NCBI GenBank assembly: GCA_951800675.1
Contig: CATOKC010000005.1
Location: 1-48,809, forward strand
Direction of reading: 5' to 3'
Length of the DNA: 48,809 nucleotides
DNA from: an uncultured Oscillibacter sp.
GTDB lineage: Bacteria > Bacillota_A > Clostridia > Oscillospirales > Oscillospiraceae
A program made the translations under genes and the position numbers. Within the stretch, counting starts at the first letter, position 1, and each line of letters begins with the position of its first letter. This document shows, piece by piece, positions 40,068 to 48,649 of this stretch. The notes beneath the pieces were generated by a model, which did not search any database, was not told the origin of the DNA, and saw nothing but the letters and a program-made list of their open reading frames with translations.

Positions 40068-41795
40068 ATGGCAATCATCGGCATCGACCTGGGCACCACC
40101 AACTCCCTGGCCGCCGTCTGGCGCAACGGGAAAAGTGAGCTCATCCCCAACGCCGCGGGGGAGGTCCTGACCCCCAGCGTGGTCAGCGTGGACGAGGACG
40201 GCGGCGTTCTGGTGGGCCGGGCGGCCCGGGACCGCCTCATCTCCCACCCGGAGCGGACCGCCGCCCGGTTCAAGCGCTTTATGGGCTCCTCCAAGACCTA
40301 CGCCCTGGGCAGCCGGAGCTTCACGCCGGAGGAGCTGTCCTCCCTGGTGCTCCGCTCCCTCCGCCAGGACGCGGAGGCATATCTGGGCGAAGCGGTGGAG
40401 GAGGCGGTGGTCAGCGTCCCCGCCTACTTTGCCGAGGCCCAGCGATCCGCCACAAAGCGGGCCGCCGCCCTGGCGGGCTTGAAGGTGGAGCGGCTGGTAA
40501 ACGAGCCCTCCGCCGCCGCCGTGGCGGGCCACATCGGCCAGGGGGAGGCGGATAAGGTCTGCCTGGTGTTCGACCTGGGGGGCGGCACTCTGGACGTATC
40601 GCTGGTGGAGCGGTTTGGAAACGTGGTCAGCGTCACCGCCGTCAGCGGGGACAACCGCCTGGGCGGGGCGGACTTTGACCTGGCCATCGCCAAGGGCTTT
40701 TGCGAGGACTGCGGATTGGAATTCGACGGCCTCACCCTCCGGCAGAAGGAGCTGCTGATCCGCCAGGGGGAGACCTGCAAGATGGCCCTGACCCGCCAGG
40801 AAATGGTGATCATGTCCGTGGACGACGGGAGCGTTTCCGCCGCCCTGACCCTCTCCAACGAGTGGCTGATCCGCAAGTGCGGGGCCCTCTTCCGGCGGAT
40901 GACCGCCCCCATCCAGCGGGTCTTTCTGGACGGCGGCGTCTCCCTCCAGGAGCTGGACGATCTGGTCATGGTGGGGGGCTCCAGCCACATGCCCGCCGTG
41001 CGGCGCTACATTGCCCGGACGCTTCGCAAGGAGCCGGCGAAGGACAGCCGCCCGGACACCGCCGTGGCCCTGGGGGCGGGTATCTGCGCCGGGATGAAGG
41101 CCCGGGCGGGGGACCTCAAGGAGTTGGTCCTCACCGACGTGTGCCCCTTCACCCTGGGGGTGGCCCGGTACAACGAGAGCGAGCAGGGCCGGGATTTGAT
41201 GAGCCCCATCATCGAGCGCAACAGCGTCCTGCCCTCCAGCAAGATGGGGATTTACTACACCGTCCGGGACGGCCAGGACAAGGTGGACGTCCGGGTCTAC
41301 CAGGGGGAGAACCGCTACTGCGCGGACAACACCCTCTTAGGGCAGCTCCAGATTCCCGTTCCCCCGGCCCCCCGGGGCCAGCAATCCATCCGCATCCGCT
41401 TTACCTATGATATCAACGGCCTTTTGGAGGTGGAGGCGGTCAACGAGACGGGCCGGGCGGAGCGTCTGATCCTCCAGAACAAGGACATGTCCGCCGAGGA
41501 GGCGGAGCGGCGGCTCCAGGAGCTCTCCCGCCTGAAGCTCCACCCCCGGGAGCAGGAGGAGTACCGGGCCATGGTGGCCCGGGGCGAGCGGCTGTACGCC
41601 GTCACTGTGGGGGGCCTGCGGGAGCAGGTGGCGGAGCTGCTGGACTGGTATCAGAAGGTCCTCTCCACCCAGGAGGCCCTGAAAATCGCCAAGGCCACCA
41701 AGCGGCTGGACCGATTTTTCGACCAGGCGGAGGCCTATCTGGGAGACGCGGCCCTGCCCCCGCCGGAGGCGGAGGATGAGGAGGACTTCCTGTGA
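40068..41795 (+). CDS. hscC: HscC-like Hsp70 chaperone
   Basis: A 575-residue Hsp70 of the HscC type, shorter than DnaK. The nucleotide-binding domain has IGIDLGTTNSLAAVW (phosphate 1), VSVPAYF, FDLGGGTLDVSLVE (phosphate 2) and MVGGSSHMP (adenosine). The substrate-binding part (about 365-480) is present (LTDVCPFTLGVARY, IIERNSVLPSS); the C-terminal lid is short and acidic. HscC works with dedicated J proteins, and the next gene (4-bp overlap) encodes one. The start follows AAGGAAGG. The true general DnaK is not in this window. Confidence 0.9.
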   Translation: MAIIGIDLGTTNSLAAVWRNGKSELIPNAAGEVLTPSVVSVDEDGGVLVGRAARDRLISHPERTAARFKRFMGSSKTYALGSRSFTPEELSSLVLRSLRQDAEAYLGEAVEEAVVSVPAYFAEAQRSATKRAAALAGLKVERLVNEPSAAAVAGHIGQGEADKVCLVFDLGGGTLDVSLVERFGNVVSVTAVSGDNRLGGADFDLAIAKGFCEDCGLEFDGLTLRQKELLIRQGETCKMALTRQEMVIMSVDDGSVSAALTLSNEWLIRKCGALFRRMTAPIQRVFLDGGVSLQELDDLVMVGGSSHMPAVRRYIARTLRKEPAKDSRPDTAVALGAGICAGMKARAGDLKELVLTDVCPFTLGVARYNESEQGRDLMSPIIERNSVLPSSKMGIYYTVRDGQDKVDVRVYQGENRYCADNTLLGQLQIPVPPAPRGQQSIRIRFTYDINGLLEVEAVNETGRAERLILQNKDMSAEEAERRLQELSRLKLHPREQEEYRAMVARGERLYAVTVGGLREQVAELLDWYQKVLSTQEALKIAKATKRLDRFFDQAEAYLGDAALPPPEAEDEEDFL

Positions 41796-43561
41796 GCTGG
41801 CCCTGGAATGAGCTGGGCCTTTCCGGCCCGGCGGAGCTTTCGGAGATTCGCGCCGCCTATGCCCGGAAGCTGAAAACCGCCCACCCGGAGGAGGACCCGG
41901 AGGGCTTCCAGCGCCTCCACACCGCCTATCAGGAGGCCAGCCGCCGGGCCCGGCGGCTGGCCCGCTTCGCCCAGGCCGGGCCGGAGACCCCGCCCGCTGA
42001 AAGCTCCGCTCCCCCGGAGAGGCCGCCGGAGGGACCGGGAGAGGGGGCCGGATGGGACTATGACGCGCTTCTGGAGGAGGAGGACACGCCTCCCCAGGAG
42101 ACGGAAGCGGCCCCGGAGTGGGATTTCGAGCGCCTCTTTGCCGAGGGGGAGGAGGAGGCCCGGGCGGCCCGCCGCCGGAAGCTGGAGGAGCTCCGCGTCA
42201 AAAACGAGGCCCGCCGGGCCAAGGAGCACAGCCGCCGCCGGCAGCAGCAGGCGGAGGACTCCTGGGAGGCGGTGATGGCGGCGGCCCGCGCCTTGGAGCT
42301 GCTTCATTCCTCCGGCGCGCCCCTGGACCAGTGGCGGCGGTTTTTGGACAGCCCGGTATTTTTAAACGTCCGGGCCAACCTGGATTTCGTTTTTGCCCTG
42401 GAGGACTTTCTCGAGCAGCGGCCGGACCTCTCCCAGGAGGTCCGACAGGCCATCTTTACCGTCTACGAATCTTACAACGCCTCCAAGTACCCCATGTACC
42501 GCCGGCTCTATCAGCTTCTAAACGTCAGCGGCGGGGACAAGCGGCGGCTGGCGAAGCAAAAAAGCGCCTGGCGCGGCGCGTGGCGGAGCTATCCCCCCTG
42601 GCGGAAGGCGGTCATCGCCGTCTGCTTTTTGATCCTGGCCGTTTTCCTCTCCATCGGCTGGGCGGTCAACCTGCGGACGGCCTTTCGGGACTTCACCGCG
42701 CGGCAGGAGGCGAAACGCTGGACGGAGACGGCCCCCCAGTGGCTGGAGGAGGATTTTGGAGAGCCCTTCATCCACGCTGTGTCCCAGGATATTTTCGCCC
42801 CGGAGGCGGATCCGGAGCTGTATTTCCGCGCCTCCCCCTATGGGGAACGGTCGGAGGATTGGCCGGGCTACCAGACCAACTATCCCGCTATCCTGGTAAA
42901 GCGGGCTTTGGAGACCTTCGCCGAAGAGCGAAGCCTGGATTTGGACCTGGCGGTCTACTCCCGTGAAACCGGCGACGCGCCGGAGGCCTACCTCTTCAAC
43001 CTTCCGCTGGAGGGCGGGGAGGAGGACGTGGCCGCCCTGGGGGCGCTGCTGGAGGAGCTGTCCCGGCAGGACTGGCATCAGGTTCCCCTGCGTGACCCGC
43101 AGAGCGAAGCGGACTATCAGGTCCGGGAGCCGGTGGGGTACACGGTGTACCTCTGCCACAGGGGGCTTGCGTTCTATGAGGCCGCCTCCGCCCAGGGCTT
43201 TGACACGGAGGAGGCCCGGTTCCTCTACGCCCAGGCGGGTCCCGCCTTCTGCCGCTGGATTCTGGAAAACAGCGGACTGGCGGAGCGGCACCTGGGAGCG
43301 GGGCGCTATGCTCTCCAGGACCGGGAGCCGCTGGAGCTGGGGGGCCATACCTTCCACCAGGTCAGCGGCGTGGACCAGGACAGCGGCGAGGCCCGGGTGC
43401 GCTACCTCCTGGCCTCCGGCGGCGGGTCCCTCTTTTGCGTCCCGGAGGAGCGGATGACGGAAATCCGCTCCGTCGTCGACCTTTACCGGGGCGCGCCCCG
43501 GACGGTGGAGCTGGACAAGGTGGGTCTTGTCATGGTCACGGACCAGGTGCCCGGTGAATAG
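41792..43561 (+). CDS. Membrane-anchored J-like co-chaperone
   Basis: A 589-residue protein. Residues 1-60 resemble a J domain (WNELGLSGPAELSEIRAAYARKLKTAHPEEDPEGFQRLHTAYQEA), but the HPD motif is HPE. A long charged, low-complexity helix with many Glu and Arg follows (about 60-170). One transmembrane segment is at about 270-290 (AVIAVCFLILAVFLSIGWAV). The rest is extracytoplasmic and has no known domain. It starts at GTG, overlapping the hscC stop by 4 bp, with GAGGAGGAC upstream, so it is translationally coupled. Likely partner of the Hsp70, tethering it to the membrane. Confidence 0.8.
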   Translation: MSWPWNELGLSGPAELSEIRAAYARKLKTAHPEEDPEGFQRLHTAYQEASRRARRLARFAQAGPETPPAESSAPPERPPEGPGEGAGWDYDALLEEEDTPPQETEAAPEWDFERLFAEGEEEARAARRRKLEELRVKNEARRAKEHSRRRQQQAEDSWEAVMAAARALELLHSSGAPLDQWRRFLDSPVFLNVRANLDFVFALEDFLEQRPDLSQEVRQAIFTVYESYNASKYPMYRRLYQLLNVSGGDKRRLAKQKSAWRGAWRSYPPWRKAVIAVCFLILAVFLSIGWAVNLRTAFRDFTARQEAKRWTETAPQWLEEDFGEPFIHAVSQDIFAPEADPELYFRASPYGERSEDWPGYQTNYPAILVKRALETFAEERSLDLDLAVYSRETGDAPEAYLFNLPLEGGEEDVAALGALLEELSRQDWHQVPLRDPQSEADYQVREPVGYTVYLCHRGLAFYEAASAQGFDTEEARFLYAQAGPAFCRWILENSGLAERHLGAGRYALQDREPLELGGHTFHQVSGVDQDSGEARVRYLLASGGGSLFCVPEERMTEIRSVVDLYRGAPRTVELDKVGLVMVTDQVPGE

Positions 43562-43569
43562 GCGCGAAT

Positions 43570-43597
43570 AAGGGCGAACCCGGAAGGGCTCGCCCTT
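43570..43597. terminator. Hairpin between the J-like gene and prmA
   Basis: AAGGGCGA pairs with TCGCCCTT (inner CCC/GGG). The T-runs are short, so termination is uncertain, but it lies between convergent genes. Confidence 0.55.
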
Positions 43598-43605
43598 TGG
43601 CGTTT

Positions 43606-44559
43606 CTATTGGCAGGTGATGGCGTGCCAGCCGTTGTCCTCCCGCCGCGCCCGGATTTCCAGCCCGGCGGCGTTCAGCGCGGCCTCCACCTCCTCCGCCC
43701 GGCCCTCGATGACGCCAGAGCAGAGGAAGGTCCCGCCGGGGTTCAGCAGGCCCCGGACCCGGGGGGCCAGGGCGATGATCACGTCCGCCACGATGTTGGC
43801 CAGCACCAGGTCATAGCCCCCGCCGATCTTCTCCGCCACGGTCTCGTCCGTCAGGAGATTTCCCACCAAAACGGACAGCCGCTCCGGCCCGATGCCGTTC
43901 AGCCCGGCGTTCTCCTCCGCCGCGGTGCGGCACTTGTCGTCGATGTCCACCGCCAGGGCGGAGGATGCCCCCAGCCGCAGGGCCGCCACGGACAAAATGC
44001 CGCTGCCGCAGCCCAGGTCCAATACCCGCTCCCCGCCCCGGACCAGGGTTTCCAAAGCCGTCAGGCACAGCCGGGTGGTGGCGTGGGCCCCGGTGCCAAA
44101 GGTCAGCCCCGGGTCCAGGTAGAGGGGCACCCGGTCCCCCGGGTCCGCCTCCTCCCACTGGGGGATGACCAGCAGCCGCTCTCCGATCTCCATGGGCTTG
44201 TAGTACTGCTTCCAGTTGTTCTCCCAGTCCGCGTCCTCCACGTCCTCCAGGGTCATCAGCAGCGTCCCCAGGTCCCGGCGCTCCTGCTTCAAGCCCTCCA
44301 GGGCGACGCGGACCTCCCCCAGCTTGGCGAAGCCCGCCTCCCGGGCCTCCAGGTAAAAGGTAATCCGGGACCGGCCCGCCATGCGGCGCTCCAGGTCCTC
44401 GTCCACGTAGTCCCAGTAGTCGCGGTTGTTCTCCAGGAAGTCCTGAAACTCCTCCTCGTCCTCAACCATCACGCCGTCCACGTCCAGCCCGGACAGCATC
44501 GCCTGAACCGTCTCCAGCCCGGCATGGTTCGTGTCAATGTGTATCTCCAGCCAGCGCAT
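43606..44559 (-). CDS. prmA: Ribosomal protein L11 methyltransferase
   Basis: A 317-residue PrmA, which trimethylates lysines of L11. N-terminal L11-binding part (1 to about 80), linker, and methyltransferase with VLDLGCGSGILSVAALRLGA (SAM motif I), LYLDPGLTFGTGAHATTRLC and LVLANIVADVI. Start follows GGAAAGGCGG. It is the third of the minus-strand run and lies 25 bp after the DegV gene. Confidence 0.96.
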   Translation of the reverse strand: MRWLEIHIDTNHAGLETVQAMLSGLDVDGVMVEDEEEFQDFLENNRDYWDYVDEDLERRMAGRSRITFYLEAREAGFAKLGEVRVALEGLKQERRDLGTLLMTLEDVEDADWENNWKQYYKPMEIGERLLVIPQWEEADPGDRVPLYLDPGLTFGTGAHATTRLCLTALETLVRGGERVLDLGCGSGILSVAALRLGASSALAVDIDDKCRTAAEENAGLNGIGPERLSVLVGNLLTDETVAEKIGGGYDLVLANIVADVIIALAPRVRGLLNPGGTFLCSGVIEGRAEEVEAALNAAGLEIRARREDNGWHAITCQ

Positions 44560-44584
44560 TTCAAAACCGCCTTTCCATGTGTCC

Positions 44585-45457
44585 TCACCGCTCCCTGCCC
44601 ACGAAGAACAAGGTCACGACCCCCGCGCCGGTGTGGCTGCCGATGACAGGGCCCACGTAGTTGATATAGACCTCCTTCACACCCAGGCGGCGGCGGACCT
44701 CCTCCGCCACGAACTCCGCCTCCTCCCGGCAGTCCCCGTGGCTGATGAACACCGGGTAGCGCTCCGGGTCCACGGCGGTTTTCTCCATGTGGTCCACCAG
44801 GGCAAGAAGAGAGGCCCTCCGCCCCCGGCACTTCTCCATGGGGATGAGCCGCCCCTGGTCGTCCACGTGGAGGACGGGCTTCACGGACAGCATGGTCCCA
44901 AAGAGGGCCGCCGCCGCGCTGACCCGGCCGCCCCGCTTCAGGTGGTTCAAATCGTCCACGGTGAACCAGTGGCAGACGTTGGCCTTGGCCCCCTCGGCGA
45001 AGTCCAGGACCTCCTCCAGAGTTTTCCCCTTCTTTTTCTCCTGGGCGCAGAGCCAGACGAAAAGGCCCTGTCCCATGGAGGCGCAGAGGCTGTCCACCAC
45101 CCGGACCTTCCGCTCCGGGAAGGCTTCCTCCAGCTCTCCGGCGGCGATGACGGCGGACTGGTAGGTGGTGGAGAGGGCGGAGGAAAAGCACAGGCACAAA
45201 ATGTCCTTTCCTGCCTCCAGAATGGGCCGCATAACGGCGTCGAACTCGCCCACGTTGACGGCGGAGGTCACGGGCATGGCCCCGGCCCGGACCCGGCCGT
45301 AAAACTCTTGGAAGGCAATTTCACTGCCGTCCAGCAGATTCCGATAGCTTTTGCCCTCCAGCTCCAGCCGCAGGGGCAGGACCTCCAGCCCCAGCTCCTC
45401 CGCCATCTTTGCGGAGAGGTCGCAGCAGCTGTCGGTCATGAGTACATAGTCGGCCAC
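44585..45457 (-). CDS. DegV-family fatty acid-binding protein
   Basis: A 290-residue DegV protein. TDSCCDLS near the start, VTSAVNVGEFDAVM, CLCFSSALSTTYQSA and the final VGPVIGSHTGAGVVTLFF mark the fatty-acid pocket of the family (FakB-like proteins that present fatty acids to FakA kinase). A fakA partner is not in the window. The start codon is GTG at 45457, with AAAGGAG about 12 bp upstream; an ATG at residue 7 is a less likely alternative. Confidence 0.93.
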   Translation of the reverse strand: MADYVLMTDSCCDLSAKMAEELGLEVLPLRLELEGKSYRNLLDGSEIAFQEFYGRVRAGAMPVTSAVNVGEFDAVMRPILEAGKDILCLCFSSALSTTYQSAVIAAGELEEAFPERKVRVVDSLCASMGQGLFVWLCAQEKKKGKTLEEVLDFAEGAKANVCHWFTVDDLNHLKRGGRVSAAAALFGTMLSVKPVLHVDDQGRLIPMEKCRGRRASLLALVDHMEKTAVDPERYPVFISHGDCREEAEFVAEEVRRRLGVKEVYINYVGPVIGSHTGAGVVTLFFVGRER

Positions 45458-45459
45458 GG

Positions 45460-46017
45460 TCAGTCACGCTCCTTTTCTTTTTTGCCCTTGGGGGCCGGCT
45501 CCTTCCGCTCCCGGAGGAGGGCCACGCAGCGGCTTCCCGCCACGCCGGCGGCATAGCTCAAAAGGGCGAAGTGGATGGCGGCGTCCGCCAGGGCGGCGTC
45601 GCCCAGCTCCTGGCCGCCCGTCCGGGCGGCCAGCTCGTCGGCGGTGATGTTCAGGGCCTTGTCCAGGCTCTGGCGGAAGGCGGCGTAGCCGTCCTGTACC
45701 GGCCGGTCCTGGAGCTCCTCCCGGATGAGCAGGTCCATGTCCCGGGTGGACATGACCCGCTTCAATACGCAGATGGCGGTGAAATAGGCCAGGTGCTCCC
45801 GGCCGTACTTCTTCCCCTCGGCCCGGGGGGCCAGCCCGCTTTTTGTGTAGTTGTTCACCATGGCGGCGGTAAGGCCGTCGTCCCCGTCAAAGCGGATGAC
45901 CTGCCGGTCCATGTAAGAGAGAACCTGGTCCATGTACAGGGAGAAGTCCGGCAGCTGGTCCCAGTCCACGGGACGCTGGTCCCGGAGGCGGGAGAGAAGG
46001 TCGGTCAGATCGTTCAT
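45460..46017 (-). CDS. DUF1836 domain protein
   Basis: A 185-residue protein of the DUF1836 family, characterised by LPDFSLYMDQVLSYMDRQV and MVNNYTKSGLAPRAEGKKYGREHLAYF. The latter resembles a MerR-type DNA-binding helix pair, so a regulator is likely. The C-terminal third has basic ends (KKEKE). Start at 46017, ribosome site AAAGGAC. It has its own promoter and precedes DegV by 2 bp. Confidence 0.85.
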   Translation of the reverse strand: MNDLTDLLSRLRDQRPVDWDQLPDFSLYMDQVLSYMDRQVIRFDGDDGLTAAMVNNYTKSGLAPRAEGKKYGREHLAYFTAICVLKRVMSTRDMDLLIREELQDRPVQDGYAAFRQSLDKALNITADELAARTGGQELGDAALADAAIHFALLSYAAGVAGSRCVALLRERKEPAPKGKKEKERD

Positions 46018-46095
46018 GGGGCGTCCTTTCTTCCACAAGTATGGTTTTTCCCAAAAGGCGGCCGCCCGGCAGGGCCGGACGGCTCGGCAATGGTT

Positions 46096-46124
46096 ATTGT
46101 AACACCGGGACGCGGTTTTGTAAA
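46096..46124 (-). promoter_or_regulatory. Promoter of the DUF1836-degV-prmA operon
   Basis: Minus strand TTTACA (46124-46119), 17 bp, TACAAT (46101-46096), about 80 bp ahead of the start. The next hairpin upstream (46164-46180) belongs to the sirtuin gene. Confidence 0.75.
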
Positions 46125-46163
46125 CCATATTTTGGAGGGTTGAAAAACATGTTTTTGAAGCGT

Positions 46164-46180
46164 GCCGGAGGGGCTCCGGC
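46164..46180 (-). terminator. Hairpin after the sirtuin gene
   Basis: GCCGGAG pairs with CTCCGGC directly after the stop; only a weak T-run, so a partial terminator. Confidence 0.5.
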
Positions 46181-46897
46181 TTACAGCTGGGCCATGACCT
46201 GGCCGATGGGGTCCGTGATGACCAGCCCGGCGGAGAGGTCCCGGGCCACGGCGGATTTGTTGATAAGGGCCAGCCGGGTTCCCCGGAAGTAATTGATGAG
46301 CCCCGCGGCGGGCCAGACGTTCAGGGAGGTGCCGCCGATGATCAGCAGGTCCGCCCGGGCGATGGAATCCACCGCGTCGTTCAGGACGGACTGGTCCAGG
46401 CCCTCCTCATAGAGCACCACGTCGGGCTTGATAACGCCGCCGCAGGTACAGCGGGGCACCCCGGTCCCGTTTAGGAGAACGTCCAGGCCGTAGAACTTCC
46501 CGCAGCGCTCGCAGTAGTTCCGGTGGACGCTGCCGTGGAGCTCGCAGACGTGCTTGCTCCCCGCCGCCTGGTGGAGCCCGTCGATGTTCTGGGTGACCAC
46601 GGCGGTGAGCTTCCCCGCCGCCTCCCATTCCGCCAGCTTTTTGTGGGCGGCGTTGGGCCTGGCCTCGGGGGCCAGCAGCTTGGCCCGGTAGAAGCGGAAG
46701 AACTCCTCGGGGTTGCTTTTATAGAAGGTATGGCTTAAAATGGTCTCCGGCGGATACCTCCACTCCTGGTGATAGAGCCCGCCGGTGGAGCGGAAATCCG
46801 GGATGCCGGACTCCGTGCTGACCCCCGCGCCGCCGAAAAAGGCGATGGCCTTGGCCTCCTGTACCCAGGTCTTTAAGGTCTCGACTGCTTCCGTCAT
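46181..46897 (-). CDS. cobB: NAD-dependent protein deacylase (sirtuin)
   Basis: A 238-residue Sir2 enzyme that removes acyl groups from protein lysines using NAD. NAD-binding GAGVSTESGIPDFRS (about 24-38), TQNIDGLHQAAGS, catalytic histidine in ELHGSVHRNYC, zinc cysteines in CERCG and CTCGG, and GTSLNVWPAAGL near the end. The start at 46897 (ribosome site GGGGAGGG) is used because upstream residues in the frame are antisense to the next gene. It is divergent from the ArsC/Spx-like gene. Confidence 0.95.
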   Translation of the reverse strand: MTEAVETLKTWVQEAKAIAFFGGAGVSTESGIPDFRSTGGLYHQEWRYPPETILSHTFYKSNPEEFFRFYRAKLLAPEARPNAAHKKLAEWEAAGKLTAVVTQNIDGLHQAAGSKHVCELHGSVHRNYCERCGKFYGLDVLLNGTGVPRCTCGGVIKPDVVLYEEGLDQSVLNDAVDSIARADLLIIGGTSLNVWPAAGLINYFRGTRLALINKSAVARDLSAGLVITDPIGQVMAQL

Positions 46898-47039
46898 AAA
46901 TGTCCCTCCCCGCGGATTATAATAAGATTTAAGCCGTTTTGCCCGCCGCCGCAAGCGCCGGCAGCCGCAAAACATGGCGGCTGGTACTTCCTGCCTTTCC
47001 GCTCGGAAGTACTGGAACGGCTTCAAAGGAGAACGTCTC

Positions 47040-47375
47040 ATGAATATCCAGATTTTCGGCTCCTCCAAGTGCTTCGACACGAAGAAGGCCCAGCGCTGGT
47101 TCAAGGAGCGCCGGATCAAGTTCCAGTACGTCGATCTCCCCTCAAAGGGATTATCCCCCAGGGAGTACCAATCCGTCAAGCGGAAAATTGGCTTCGAGGC
47201 CCTGGTAAACACAAAATGCCGGGCCTATGAGGAGCTGTACATGGCCTACGTGGCCCCCGCCGTCCAGGAGGAGAAGCTGCTGGAAAACCCCGTCCTCTTC
47301 CAAACCCCCATCGTCCGCAACGGCAAGGAGGCCACGGTGGGCTATCACCCCGAGGTTTGGGAAACCTGGGCGTGA
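47040..47375 (+). CDS. ArsC/Spx-family thioredoxin-fold protein
   Basis: A 111-residue protein of the ArsC/Spx/YffB family. The single N-terminal cysteine is in IFGSSKCFDTKKAQRWF (residue about 11), which lacks a CxxC pair, so it is closer to ArsC/YffB than to Spx. It ends in LFQTPIVRNGKEATVGYHPEVWETW, the usual pattern with TPI and R. It may be an arsenate reductase-like or redox regulator; arsenic genes are not nearby. ATG after AAAGGAGA. A stem GTACTTCC/GGAAGTAC precedes it in the leader. Confidence 0.85.
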   Translation: MNIQIFGSSKCFDTKKAQRWFKERRIKFQYVDLPSKGLSPREYQSVKRKIGFEALVNTKCRAYEELYMAYVAPAVQEEKLLENPVLFQTPIVRNGKEATVGYHPEVWETWA

Positions 47376-47411
47376 CAGGCTATTTTGACATGGAAGTGTG
47401 GTGATTCCGCC

Positions 47412-48242
47412 ATGAAGCGCAAGCTGCCCAGAGGGGCCTACCTCCTGATCCAGCGCTATTTCCGCCACGGCGTGGGGGTCCAGAGCGCCGCCCTGGCCTT
47501 CTACCTGCTGTTTATGATTTTCCCCTTCCTCATCTTCATCAGCGCCCTGCTGGGTTTGCTGGATTTGAACGTCACCGCCATCCTGCTGGCCCTGGGGGAG
47601 TTTTTGCCCCGGGACGTGGTGGATATCGTCCGGGCCTACCTCCTCCATGTGGGGCAGAGCCCCAGCCCCAAGCTGATGATGTTCGGCCTGTTTTTCTCCA
47701 TCTGGTTCCCCATGCGGGCCACCAACGCCCTGATGGTCTCCGTGCGGACGGCCTATCACCTGGGGCCCCCCAAGCGGGCGGTGATGCACCGGCTGAAAAC
47801 CCTGCTCTACACCGTGGTGCTGATTTCGGCCATCGCCCTGACGCTGGCGCTGATGACCATTGGCGACCGGCTGCTGGGCTATGCGGTGGGGAACTTCCGC
47901 CTGCCACTGCTTTTGGCGGAGCTGTGGGCTCGGATGCGCTTCCCGGCGGCGGCGGTGGTGGGCTACTTCGCCCTGTTCTTTCTCTACGCCCTGGCCCAGG
48001 ACGGCCGGCGGCCCTGGAAGGACCTGTGGCCCGGGACCCTGGCGGCCCTGGCGGCCTGGATGGGGTTGAGCTGGCTGTACGCCATGTATGTGGAAAACTT
48101 CGCCAACTACTCGCTTCTTTATGGGTCCATCGGCACGGTGGTGGTGCTGATGATCTGGCTGTACATGTCCGCCAATGTGCTGATTCTGGGGGCGGAGCTC
48201 AATGGGACCCTGGTGGCTATGCGGAAGGAGGCGGGGGTGTAG
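47412..48242 (+). CDS. YihY/BrkB family membrane protein
   Basis: A 276-residue integral membrane protein of the YihY (BrkB) family, with about six transmembrane segments. Signatures: QSAALAFYLLFMIFPFLIFISAL (N-terminal), FSIWFPMRATNALMVSVRTAY, and the C-terminal SLLYGSIGTVVVLMIWLYMSANVLILGAELNG. Function is uncertain; the old RNase BN assignment has been withdrawn. It starts 36 bp after the ArsC-like gene; the ribosome site is weak (GGTG) and other starts are possible. Confidence 0.9.
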   Translation: MKRKLPRGAYLLIQRYFRHGVGVQSAALAFYLLFMIFPFLIFISALLGLLDLNVTAILLALGEFLPRDVVDIVRAYLLHVGQSPSPKLMMFGLFFSIWFPMRATNALMVSVRTAYHLGPPKRAVMHRLKTLLYTVVLISAIALTLALMTIGDRLLGYAVGNFRLPLLLAELWARMRFPAAAVVGYFALFFLYALAQDGRRPWKDLWPGTLAALAAWMGLSWLYAMYVENFANYSLLYGSIGTVVVLMIWLYMSANVLILGAELNGTLVAMRKEAGV

Positions 48243-48600
48243 TCTATCGGGAAATTGATCACCATGGAAAAGGGCGGACACACAGGTCCGCCCCTACAGG
48301 GTGTTCTATCGGTAGAAGAACAATTTCTGGAAAATGGCCTGACCAGGGGGTCAGGCCCCACAAAGAGAGTTTTCCGGTCTACCGTAATGTTCCCACTATG
48401 GAAATGGTCTACCGATAGAAGGGCGGGCCCCGGGGAAATGGGCCATGGATAGTATGGAGGTTCCAGGGGGAAACGGGCCGCCGTGGGCGGCGGCCCCTAC
48501 AGGGTGGTCTACCGATAGAAGGGTGGACCCTGGAGGAATGGCCTGACCAAGGGGTCAGGCCCCACAGGGTGTTCTATCGAGAGAAGGGCGGGCCCGGAAA
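48243..48600. repeat. Array of palindromic repeats (TCTATCGGTAGA type)
   Basis: The 12-bp unit TCTATCGGTAGA or its complement TCTACCGATAGA occurs at 48305, 48408 and 48508, with degenerate copies at 48243 (TCTATCGG), 48378 (TCTACCGTAATG) and 48573 (TCTATCGAGAGA). Between them are other inverted repeats: GGCCTGACC/GGTCAGGCC at 48336-48357 and 48540-48561, GGGCGGAC/GTCCGCCC at 48273-48297, and GGGCCGCC/GGCGGCCC at 48475-48497. The copies at 48408 and 48508 are 100 bp apart, and segments such as CCCYACAGGGTG recur. No cas gene or reading frame is present. Confidence 0.8.
48273..48297. repeat. Palindromic repeat, GGCGGAC family, in the array
   Basis: GGGCGGAC and GTCCGCCC around ACACAG. Same core as 3505, 5513 and 8820. 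Confidence 0.7.
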
Positions 48601-48631
48601 AAGGCGGACACCTACCCCCTACCACCAGATG

Positions 48632-48649
48632 AGCGGCAGCGAAAAGAGG
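48632..48649 (+). repeat. 18-bp repeat fragment, copy 2
   Basis: Identical AGCGGCAGCGAAAAGAGG to 1547-1564, again preceded by ACCAG. The final 160 bases of the window contain no gene I can support: a frame is open from the right edge on the minus strand, ending near 48613, but it lacks a start or recognisable product. Confidence 0.5.

Noticed and set aside
46898..47212. N-terminal extension of the sirtuin frame
   Set aside because: The added residues are antisense to the ArsC/Spx-like gene and have no sirtuin similarity; ATG 46897 has a ribosome site.
48243..48600. CRISPR array
   Set aside because: Repeats are 12 bp with variable orientation and spacing, inserts are palindromes, and no cas gene is near.
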